The translations under genes and the position numbers were made by a program. A DNA stretch of 13,136 bases from Candidatus Omnitrophota bacterium. GTDB taxonomy: Bacteria; Omnitrophota; Gorgyraeia; 2-02-FULL-51-18. The stretch spans positions 1-13,136 of the forward strand of contig JAHFFL010000012.1 in NCBI GenBank assembly GCA_023247955.1, in the 5' to 3' direction. Each line of letters begins with the position of its first letter. Within the stretch, counting starts at the first letter, position 1. Shown piece after piece: positions 1 through 5,714 of the stretch. Below the pieces are notes generated by a model that ran no database searches, had not been told where the DNA came from, and worked only from the letters and a program-made list of their open reading frames with translations.

Positions 1-2
1 TT

Positions 3-89
3 GTCCGGGTCACGGAGATTAAAACCAAGCATTATGATTTACCGGCCCGGGACGCGGCCACATTTCTTGCTGGTTCGGTTGAACGTTAA
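3..89 (+). CDS. Possible 3' end of an upstream gene (unidentified)
   Basis: The third frame is open from the window edge to a TAA at 87-89 and encodes about 28 residues, ending in a helix-like tail (PARDAATFLAGSVER). Its composition looks protein-like, with charged and Ala residues alternating. Frame 1 is also open to a TAA at 97-99 but reads as Arg/Pro-rich and less convincing. I do not recognise the family, and too little is present to assign a function. It could equally be non-coding. Confidence 0.3.
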   Translation, partial: VRVTEIKTKHYDLPARDAATFLAGSVER

Positions 90-106
90 CATCGGATAAG
101 CCGATG
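90..106. other. Small hairpin downstream of the possible upstream gene
   Basis: A perfect 6-bp stem, CATCGG (90-95) with CCGATG (101-106), encloses a 5-nt loop immediately after the possible stop at 87-89. No T-tract follows on the + strand (the next bases are C-rich), so it does not qualify as an intrinsic terminator. It may be a 3'-end stabilising structure or chance. Confidence 0.3.
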
Positions 107-158
107 CCTCCCCGCGGGACGCTGTCTGGTATGAAGGGACGTGTTAAAAAATTTGGAA

Positions 159-167
159 TGATACAAT
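159..167 (+). promoter_or_regulatory. Extended -10 promoter for the DUF2905 gene
   Basis: The sequence TGATACAAT combines the extended -10 dinucleotide TG with a TACAAT hexamer (162-167). No good -35 hexamer lies 16-18 nt upstream, which is tolerated for extended -10 promoters. Initiation about 7 nt past the hexamer would fall at or next to position 174, the A of the DUF2905 ATG, predicting a leaderless transcript. No Shine-Dalgarno sequence is present before that ATG, which agrees. Confidence 0.5.
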
Positions 168-173
168 AGCCCC

Positions 174-380
174 ATGTCAAACGTTCTGATCGTTGCCGGC
201 GCTGTCCTCATGCTCCTAGGGTTACTCCTCCTATGGAAAAATCCTTTTTTTTGGATGGGCCGACTGCCGGGGGATATCGCAATTGAGAAGCAAAACTTTC
301 GTTTTTATTTTCCCATCGTCACGTGTCTGATTGTCAGCGCTGTTTTGTCGCTTGTTTTTTATTTCTTTCGCCGCAATTAA
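174..380 (+). CDS. DUF2905 family small membrane protein
   Basis: A 68-residue protein of unknown function with two predicted membrane segments (about residues 4-22 and 46-64) joined by a short loop. The loop holds the hallmark of DUF2905 proteins: GRLPGDI (about 29-35) followed by an aromatic FYFPI segment (about 44-48). Length and layout match the family, whose members are usually 65-75 residues and often sit near DNA-repair or tRNA-modification genes; no such neighbour is visible here. The ATG lacks a Shine-Dalgarno sequence and lies about 7 nt after a TACAAT -10 element, so the mRNA may be leaderless. The next gene starts 36 nt after its stop and probably shares the transcript. Family assignment is fairly secure; cellular role unknown. 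Confidence 0.8.
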   Translation: MSNVLIVAGAVLMLLGLLLLWKNPFFWMGRLPGDIAIEKQNFRFYFPIVTCLIVSAVLSLVFYFFRRN

Positions 381-416
381 ATACATCAACATAGGGAAGC
401 ATTCACAGGAGCATCA

Positions 417-1325
417 ATGAAAATAGCGGTCACGGGCGCATCGGGGTTGGTTGGCCGGGCTCTTTTGGAGCTTTTAAAGGCAGAAGGCCACGAAGCGATT
501 AGAATTGTTCGGAAGGCCTCGGGTTCTTCGGGACCAGGCGTGCTGTGGGACCCTGAGACGCGCGCCATCGATCTTAAGGGCCTGGAGAGCGTGGACGGTG
601 TCGTGCATCTGGCCGGGGAGAGCATCGTCGGACGTTGGACGCCGGCGCTAAAAAATAAGATCCTAAAAAGCCGTGTGGACGGGACTCAGCTGATCGCAGA
701 GTCGATCGCGCGGCTCCAGCGGCCGCCGAAAGTGTTGGTGTGCGCGTCCGCAATCGGCTTTTATGGGGATCGGGGTCAAGAGGTGCTGGATGAGTCCAGC
801 CCGATGGGAAGAGGATTTCTGCCGGAAGTCTGCCAGGCCTGGGAGAGCGCGGCGTCGCCTGCCAAGAGAGCGGGGATCCGAACCACGCATCTTAGGTTCG
901 GGATCATTTTAAGCGCAAAGGGCGGGGCCCTCGCGAAGATGCTTTTTCCCTTTCGGTTGGGTCTCGGGGGCGTCTTGGGAAATGGCAGGCAGACCATGAG
1001 CTGGGTCACGATTGATGATGTGGCGGGCATCATTCTGCATGCGTTAAAAAATGAAGGTCTCGAGGGCCCGGTGAATGTCGTGAGTCCCTCGCCTGTGACA
1101 AACCGCGAATTTACCAAGGCGCTGGGCCGGGCTCTTGGCCGTCCCACTATTTTTCCGGTGCCGTCTTTTGGAATTCGTCTGCTTTTTGGGGAAATGGCGG
1201 ACGCGCTTCTTCTGGCCAGCGCCAAAGTGCTTCCCACGAAACTTCAAAAGAGTGGCTACCTCTTTAAACATCCCAATCTTGACTTTGCGCTATCCAAAGA
1301 AGAAATATGCCCCAAGTCGTATTAG
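417..1325 (+). CDS. TIGR01777/YfcH-like NAD(P)-dependent epimerase-type protein
   Basis: A 302-residue short-chain dehydrogenase/reductase-like protein of the atypical 'epimerase' group (TIGR01777, E. coli YfcH type). The N-terminus is a dinucleotide-binding Rossmann motif, TGASGLVG (residues 6-13). It is followed by the family signatures HLAGESI (about 64-70), ASAIGFYGDRG (about 109-119) and a C-terminal DUF1731 domain (about 245-295) containing FGEMADALLLASAKVLP. Physiological substrate and product are unknown for the family; nucleotide-sugar epimerase activity is only inferred by fold. The ATG has a good SD, AGGAG at 407-411, five bases upstream. The end overlaps the rdgB start by 19 nt, so the two are probably translationally coupled. 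Length is typical. Family identification is strong; the specific function is not. Confidence 0.88.
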   Translation: MKIAVTGASGLVGRALLELLKAEGHEAIRIVRKASGSSGPGVLWDPETRAIDLKGLESVDGVVHLAGESIVGRWTPALKNKILKSRVDGTQLIAESIARLQRPPKVLVCASAIGFYGDRGQEVLDESSPMGRGFLPEVCQAWESAASPAKRAGIRTTHLRFGIILSAKGGALAKMLFPFRLGLGGVLGNGRQTMSWVTIDDVAGIILHALKNEGLEGPVNVVSPSPVTNREFTKALGRALGRPTIFPVPSFGIRLLFGEMADALLLASAKVLPTKLQKSGYLFKHPNLDFALSKEEICPKSY

Positions 1326-1954
1326 CCACAAAAAACCAAGACAAGCTTCGCGAGCTGAGACGGCTTCTGGGCGGCACCAAGATCAAAGTGCTGTCGCTGG
1401 CGGGTTTTCCCGAGTGTCCGGACGTGAAGGAGACGGGGAAGACGTTTGAGGCCAACGCCAAGCTCAAGGCGCGTTTTTATTCAAAGCATGTGGGCGGGCT
1501 ACTTGCGTTGGCCGATGATTCGGGGCTGACGGTGAATGCCCTGAACGGCCGCCCAGGCGTGTACTCCGCACGTTTTGCTTGTCCCGGTGCTCGCTTCGCG
1601 CAGCGAAGCACAGGGACGGGGCCCGGCTGTACGTATCAGGACAATAATAAAAAACTTTTGCGTCTCCTCAAAGAAGTCCCGCTCTCTAAACGCGGCGCCA
1701 AGTTTGTCTGCGTGGTCGCTCTGGCGGAGGGCGGCCGCTGTGTGAGCGTGGTTCGCGGGGAGTGCCGCGGGCGTATCGCGTTTTCTGAGAAGGGCAGGCT
1801 TGGTTTTGGTTACGATCCGGTTTTTATTCCGAAAGGTTCTATCAGGACTTTTGCCGAGATGGCGCCCCACGCGAAGGCGCGGGTGAGTCACCGCGGCAAG
1901 GCGATGCGCGCCGCCAAACGCGCGCTGCTCGTTTATTTTCGCCGCGCCGGCTAA
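1307..1954 (+). CDS. rdgB: XTP/dITP diphosphatase (RdgB/HAM1 family) with palindromic insertion
   Basis: A house-cleaning pyrophosphatase that hydrolyses non-canonical purine triphosphates (XTP, dITP, ITP) to monophosphates, keeping them out of DNA and RNA. Family motifs are present: ATKNQDKLRE at the N-terminus (7-16), the metal-binding/catalytic ADDSGL (69-74), GRPGVYSARF (81-90), FGYDPVF (167-173) and SHRG (194-197). The protein is 215 residues, longer than the usual 190-205. The extra length is mostly residues about 92-107, between the GVYSAR motif and the NNKKLL helix. There E. coli RdgB has a loop roughly 14 residues shorter, and the extra DNA is a palindrome (see repeat at 1581-1617). 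All catalytic motifs flank the insertion intact, so the enzyme is likely active. It overlaps the upstream gene by 19 nt; its stop overlaps the convergent asmA-like stop. Confidence 0.93.
   Translation: MPQVVLATKNQDKLRELRRLLGGTKIKVLSLAGFPECPDVKETGKTFEANAKLKARFYSKHVGGLLALADDSGLTVNALNGRPGVYSARFACPGARFAQRSTGTGPGCTYQDNNKKLLRLLKEVPLSKRGAKFVCVVALAEGGRCVSVVRGECRGRIAFSEKGRLGFGYDPVFIPKGSIRTFAEMAPHAKARVSHRGKAMRAAKRALLVYFRRAG
1581..1617. repeat. Imperfect palindromic element inside rdgB
   Basis: An inverted repeat lies in frame within rdgB. The inner stem pairs GCTTCGC (1593-1599) with GCGAAGC (1603-1609) around a 3-nt loop. The outer stem pairs GTCCC (1581-1585) with GGGAC (1613-1617), with an asymmetric internal loop between them. 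In an alternative register, GTGCT (1587-1591) pairs with AGCAC (1607-1611), which suggests a longer ancestral palindrome that gained about four bases on the left arm. It coincides with residues that have no counterpart in ordinary RdgB proteins, so it looks inserted. No second copy was found in this window. Resemblance to protein-coding palindromic elements such as those of Rickettsia is in kind only; no sequence relation is claimed. Confidence 0.6.
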
Positions 1955-4458
1955 CCCGCTTTTCCGTAGCTCGGACTTTTTAACGTCCCCTCGATTTTAT
2001 ATTTTGAAATCAGACCGCTGACGGTATCCACCAGAAGTGGCGCTATTCCACCGGTGACCATGGCTCCGCGCAGGACGTCTTTGGAGTAGCGGATGCCCAT
2101 CAGCAGGTTCAGTTTTTGGTCAAAGCTCACATTGCCTTTGAGCGACAAGTCCACCGTGTCGCTATTGAGCGTCAAATCCTGAGTCCAGATTTTTTTGTCC
2201 TGAATCAGAAAAGTCCCGTTCAGCGTGTGAAACACCACGCGGTCCAAGCCCTCTACTTTCAAGAGAACGAGATTTCCCATTTGCTTGAACTGGGAAGTCT
2301 CCCAGAACCTCCCGTTTTGTAGGCTAATCGCGCCTTGGCCGCGGTAACTTTCGAGCGATCCAAAATTGCCGCGCAGGGCCGTTTGAAAAAGAAGCGTGCC
2401 CGCGATATCTTTGGGTGCGGATTTAAGATCGCCGGTCAGGCGCGCGAGATTGAGGTTGTTCGCGTGCAGTTTCAGATCAAAAGGAAGCTCCCTCCTGGTG
2501 GTATCCGTCAAAAGACTGCCGCCCAGCGCGCCGCCGTAGGGTTTGGCGTGAAAATAGGGGATGTTGACCAGCCCCTGCCGGTCACGGATCTGAAGGAACG
2601 TATGGTCGAGCCGCAGGGTATTGAAGACAAAAAGCGGATTTGCGGACACGTCCGTATTGAATTCCCAGCGTTTTGGATTATTCCAGACTCCTTTGAGCGT
2701 AAAATCAGCCGCCGCGCGGCCGGAGATTCCCGCCTTACGGAGGTTCACCGCTTGGGCGGGAAGCCAGGACGGCGCATTTTCCAAAAACGCGTCCACGTGC
2801 CCGCGAAGATTAAGAATCGGCATTTTCAAATGAGAGACCTCGCCGCTCACGCGGCAGACCGCGCCTAGGTAACGGACCTGGGCTTTGGCGATGCGCAGAA
2901 GATCGTCCTTCAGCGAGTACTCGGCCGACAGCACGAGCCCGTCCGAAGACTGCAGCGCGAGTTTGCAGGTCGCGCCCGGTTTTTGAGCCAAGAACGCCGA
3001 CAAACGAAATGAACGTTTGAAGTAATAAAACGAGGCGCCTTCGATGCGGAGCCCGTTGTCGCTCGCGAAGAGTGAAGCCCCGATATTTTTGACTACGGTT
3101 TTTGTGGGGAGGTGCTCGAGGGAACCGTTTCTGAGCTCGACCAGATGTTCTTTGCGCAGTGAAGCGGGATTTTTCAGGGAGCCGGTAAGGGACGTGACCG
3201 TGAGACACTGGCCCTGGATTTTCAAGTCTTTCAAAAGCGAGGCCTGCTTGGCGCTCAAAAACGAGAGGAATCTTTGCAGTTCCGCCTCGGTCCCGATTCG
3301 GAGCCGCGCGTTCAGCGTCTCAAAAGAATCGATTTGGCCGTCTACCGTAAACGGGATCCTGCGGTATTCCCCGCGGACGGAGTCGATCTTCAGACCCGTC
3401 GGGTCAAAAAAGATTTTGCCTTCAATGCCGTCCAGCCGAGGTAGTTCGGGCGTCAAGTCGTAAAAGTCCACCCCGTGGAGTTCAAGCACTCCACGGGTGC
3501 CTGAAAATTTTTTGGAGTCCAAATCGAAAAAGCCATTGGCCTTGAGCGAGGTCTCACCGGCGAAGCGGCTCTTGCCTGTGCGAAGCTCCGACCGGCTGAG
3601 CTTTGCCGAGACGCCGAAGGCCGTGCGATCCTCGCCGGCGCCGGCGAGCTGCGCCTCAATCGAGAGTGTGCCTTTACGCAGCTGGACCAGACTGTTTTGT
3701 TGATAAGCGACCAGCCACTCCGGGACGCTGTCGCTTTGCACACGCAACCGAAACTCATAAGTCTCTTTTTGCAGGTCCCAGGACCCGGTAAGGCGCACCG
3801 CCGCGTAAGTTTTTTCGCCGACGCTCACCGAGCCGCTGAACGCGATGCGCGGCGGCTTGTCGTATTTCATGAGGATATTGATCGAGTGAATCGTCTCGGC
3901 GGTCTCGGAGCCCGCGGCCTTTTTCACAAGCACTGTGCCGTTGACGATGCGAATCTGTTCGAGATAAACGTTCTCGGGCAGGAAGACCTGAGGGCCCTCC
4001 TCGAGCGCCATCGCCGGATTCACCGGTGCTGTGTCCGGGACGACGGGGACGTCGATTTGGCCCGACAGCTTGGTCTTTGGCGGCGGGATTTTAAGTTTTT
4101 TTTTCGATTCAAGACTCATGGCGTAAACCGGCGAATCGAGGAGGATATTTCGTATGATTATTTTATTTTCTTTGAGGAACGGGAGCAGGCGGACGTCCAC
4201 CGAAAACTTTTTTGAAAAGAAAATCAGCTCGCGGGATTTTTCGCGTACCACGAGGTCATAGAGCGTGACCCCCCGGAACGGCAGGACGAAGACCTTGGTG
4301 AAGTGGATTTTGAGCCCCGTGGAGCTCTCGACTTCACGGATCACGCGGTCTTTCAGGCGCGCGGGAAGGAGCCCGAAGTGCAGATAGAGCGCCAGGAGGG
4401 CCGAAACGAACAGCGCTAAAGCGAATAGTCTTTTTGAAAATCGTCTGCGCGATCTCAT
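1951..4458 (-). CDS. AsmA-like (AsmA/TamB/DUF748-type) envelope protein
   Basis: An 835-residue protein with a basic N-terminus (RSRRRFSKR) and one membrane anchor (about 11-31), then a Pro-rich stretch (about 123-165) and long beta-rich, repetitive periplasmic sequence. The C-terminal part has AsmA-like features: an SLQNGRF strand, a LNGTFLI segment, SDTVDLSLKGNVSFDQKLNL, and a final YKIEGTLKSPSY motif. Such proteins form elongated beta-taco bridges linked to phospholipid transport and outer-membrane homeostasis; that role here is inferred from family. I place the start at 4456-4458, directly before the basic/anchor segment. In-frame ATGs at 4464, 4476 and 4533 (5' ends) exist, but the first two fall at or inside the predicted promoter and the last would overlap the coaD promoter. 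No SD is present. Its TAG overlaps the rdgB TAA on the other strand. Confidence 0.8.
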   Translation of the reverse strand: MRSRRRFSKRLFALALFVSALLALYLHFGLLPARLKDRVIREVESSTGLKIHFTKVFVLPFRGVTLYDLVVREKSRELIFFSKKFSVDVRLLPFLKENKIIIRNILLDSPVYAMSLESKKKLKIPPPKTKLSGQIDVPVVPDTAPVNPAMALEEGPQVFLPENVYLEQIRIVNGTVLVKKAAGSETAETIHSINILMKYDKPPRIAFSGSVSVGEKTYAAVRLTGSWDLQKETYEFRLRVQSDSVPEWLVAYQQNSLVQLRKGTLSIEAQLAGAGEDRTAFGVSAKLSRSELRTGKSRFAGETSLKANGFFDLDSKKFSGTRGVLELHGVDFYDLTPELPRLDGIEGKIFFDPTGLKIDSVRGEYRRIPFTVDGQIDSFETLNARLRIGTEAELQRFLSFLSAKQASLLKDLKIQGQCLTVTSLTGSLKNPASLRKEHLVELRNGSLEHLPTKTVVKNIGASLFASDNGLRIEGASFYYFKRSFRLSAFLAQKPGATCKLALQSSDGLVLSAEYSLKDDLLRIAKAQVRYLGAVCRVSGEVSHLKMPILNLRGHVDAFLENAPSWLPAQAVNLRKAGISGRAAADFTLKGVWNNPKRWEFNTDVSANPLFVFNTLRLDHTFLQIRDRQGLVNIPYFHAKPYGGALGGSLLTDTTRRELPFDLKLHANNLNLARLTGDLKSAPKDIAGTLLFQTALRGNFGSLESYRGQGAISLQNGRFWETSQFKQMGNLVLLKVEGLDRVVFHTLNGTFLIQDKKIWTQDLTLNSDTVDLSLKGNVSFDQKLNLLMGIRYSKDVLRGAMVTGGIAPLLVDTVSGLISKYKIEGTLKSPSYGKAG

Positions 4459-4466
4459 GTGCATAG

Positions 4467-4475
4467 AGTATAACA
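4467..4475 (-). promoter_or_regulatory. Extended -10 promoter for the asmA-like gene
   Basis: Read on the minus strand this is TGTTATACT: TG one base before TATACT (5 of 6 matches to TATAAT). The expected -35 position (about 4490-4495) has no strong consensus match, as is common with extended -10 promoters. The predicted transcription start is near 4460, two bases before the chosen ATG (A at 4458), so the mRNA would be essentially leaderless. That -35 area overlaps the -35 of the divergent coaD promoter. Confidence 0.5.
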
Positions 4476-4492
4476 TAAATGAGATAAATCGC

Positions 4493-4521
4493 TTGAACCC
4501 ACCCAGGGCTTCCCCTATAAT
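4493..4521 (+). promoter_or_regulatory. Sigma70-type promoter of the coaD–fab operon
   Basis: The -35 TTGAAC (4493-4498) is separated by an ideal 17-bp spacer from a perfect TATAAT -10 (4516-4521). Transcription should start near 4528, giving a leader of about 20 nt containing the coaD SD (AAGGAAG, 4537-4543). It is the only strong promoter I see upstream of the eleven-gene run. Confidence 0.75.
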
Positions 4522-4547
4522 GCGAGAAAACATCCTAAGGAAGACCC

Positions 4548-5036
4548 ATGAAACACACGCGAGGCGTGTACCCAGGTACCTTCGACCCGGTAACTTACGG
4601 GCACATCGATCTCATCAAAAGGGCGCTCGGTATCTTTGAGGAAGTCGTCGTGGCCGTCGCGCACCACAGCACGGATAAGAGCCCGCTCTTTACGGTCAAG
4701 GAGCGCGTGGATTTTCTGAAACAGGCGACCCAAGGCATGAGCGGCGTTACCGTGGATGAATTCGAGGGCTTGGTCGTAGAGTACGCGCGGAAGATCGGGG
4801 CGAGGGCCATGATCCGCGGGGTGCGCATGATCTCGGATTTTGAATACGAGTTTCAGATGGCGCTGACCAACCGCAAGCTCGCCGACGATGTTGAGACGAT
4901 TTTTTTGATGCCGCATGAATCCTACTCGTATATCTCGAGCCGGCTGATCAAAGAAGTCGCCCGCCTGAACGGCGACGTCAGCACTTTTGTGCCGGAGCCC
5001 GTGTGGAAAGCGGTCAAAAAAAAGTTCAGTAAGTGA
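4548..5036 (+). CDS. coaD: Phosphopantetheine adenylyltransferase
   Basis: CoaD transfers AMP from ATP to 4'-phosphopantetheine, giving dephospho-CoA, the penultimate step of CoA synthesis. The 162-residue protein has the usual length and the nucleotidyltransferase core: YPGTFDPVTYGH (8-19) containing the TxGH signature with His19, the ATP/phosphate-binding RGVR (90-93) with Asp97, and YSYISSRLIKEVA (126-138), the family's ISS motif. An SD (AAGGAAG) precedes the ATG by four bases. It heads the lipid-synthesis run, directly behind a strong promoter. That position is functionally apt: CoA donates the prosthetic arm of AcpP encoded further down and is part of the acetyl- and malonyl-CoA substrates. 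Its TGA overlaps the GTG start of the DUF177 gene (4-nt overlap), implying translational coupling. Confidence 0.95.
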   Translation: MKHTRGVYPGTFDPVTYGHIDLIKRALGIFEEVVVAVAHHSTDKSPLFTVKERVDFLKQATQGMSGVTVDEFEGLVVEYARKIGARAMIRGVRMISDFEYEFQMALTNRKLADDVETIFLMPHESYSYISSRLIKEVARLNGDVSTFVPEPVWKAVKKKFSK

Positions 5037-5452
5037 AAATTTATTTGAAAGGGTTGAAAGAGGACCACGCGCTGGTCCTCGACGAGAAGATTGATCCCCG
5101 GACCTTGGACGTGGACGTCGGCATCATGCGATTTCCGGAACCGCTCCTGCTTCATGTGGAGGCGTGGAGGAGCGGGGAAGATTTGACGGTCAGCGCCCAT
5201 GTGGAAGGGGAGCGTCGCCTGGTTTGTTCGCTGTGCCTCGAAGAGTTTAATAATCTATTTGAAAAAGACATCACCCTTCATTATGATATCCACGGTCTTG
5301 ATTCGGTAATCTTGGACGGGGATGTGCGGGAAGAGATCATCCTCGAGCATCCGATCCGGGCAGTGTGCCGCTCAGACTGCAGGGGTTTATGCCCGGCCTG
5401 CGGCGCCAACCTTAACCGTAAGACTTGCCGATGCAAGTCAAAAGCATTTTAA
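5033..5452 (+). CDS. yceD: DUF177/YceD family protein
   Basis: A 139-residue member of DUF177 (YceD), conserved just upstream of rpmF in most bacteria and linked to 23S rRNA or large-subunit maturation; the molecular mechanism is not settled. It carries the family's cysteine pattern: CSLC (65-68), then C112, C116, C120 and C123 in the segment SDCRGLCPACGANLN, with C132 and C134 near the end. This suggests a zinc-binding fold, although metal binding is not shown by sequence alone. The start is GTG at 5033, overlapping the coaD stop by 4 nt (GTGA); no strong SD is visible, so it probably depends on coupled re-initiation. rpmF follows after 21 nt. Family assignment is strong. Confidence 0.9.
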   Translation: MKIYLKGLKEDHALVLDEKIDPRTLDVDVGIMRFPEPLLLHVEAWRSGEDLTVSAHVEGERRLVCSLCLEEFNNLFEKDITLHYDIHGLDSVILDGDVREEIILEHPIRAVCRSDCRGLCPACGANLNRKTCRCKSKAF

Positions 5453-5473
5453 AGACAGAAAGAAGAGAAACCA

Positions 5474-5692
5474 ATGCCTAATCCCAAGCGCCGTCATTCC
5501 AACACACGCACGCGGAAGCGCCGCACACATGACATCATGCGCACCGTCCAAACGGATGTGGACCCTAGTTGTCCTCTGGGCGTCGAAAACTGCGTTCCTC
5601 ACGCCTCGCACCGTGTTTGCCCCAAGTGCGGTTATTACAAGGGCCGCCCGGTGCTGCAGATCAAGACCAAGGAAAAGAAAAAGAAGGCATGA
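5474..5692 (+). CDS. rpmF: 50S ribosomal protein L32, with altered zinc-knuckle spacing
   Basis: L32, a small protein of the large ribosomal subunit. The basic N-terminus (PNPKRRHSNTRTRKRRTH) and the C-terminal HRVCPKCGYYKGR (46-58) are diagnostic. The protein is 72 residues, longer than the usual 56-62, with a Lys-rich tail (KTKEKKKKA). In zinc-type L32 proteins four cysteines form two CxxC pairs. Here the second pair is normal (C49, C52), but the first is C33-x6-C40, and the spacing to C49 is eight residues. Either the metal site is remodelled, perhaps with His43 or His46, or one cysteine is not a ligand. The ATG is preceded by a purine-rich AGAAGAG. The position between DUF177 and plsX is the classic arrangement coupling ribosome and lipid synthesis. 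Confidence 0.93.
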   Translation: MPNPKRRHSNTRTRKRRTHDIMRTVQTDVDPSCPLGVENCVPHASHRVCPKCGYYKGRPVLQIKTKEKKKKA

Positions 5693-5714
5693 GCCTTCTG
5701 CCGGAAACCGTGAA

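Noticed and set aside
90..106. Hairpin as an intrinsic terminator
   Set aside because: The stem is only 6 bp and no T-tract follows on the plus strand.
4459..4533. N-terminal extension of the AsmA-like protein from an ATG at 4533
   Set aside because: The extension would span both promoters, has no SD, and places 25 extra residues before the normal basic/anchor start.
5322..5714. Long open extension upstream of plsX in the same frame
   Set aside because: It overlaps DUF177 and rpmF in another frame, has no PlsX similarity, and the conserved N-terminus begins at the GTG at 5715.
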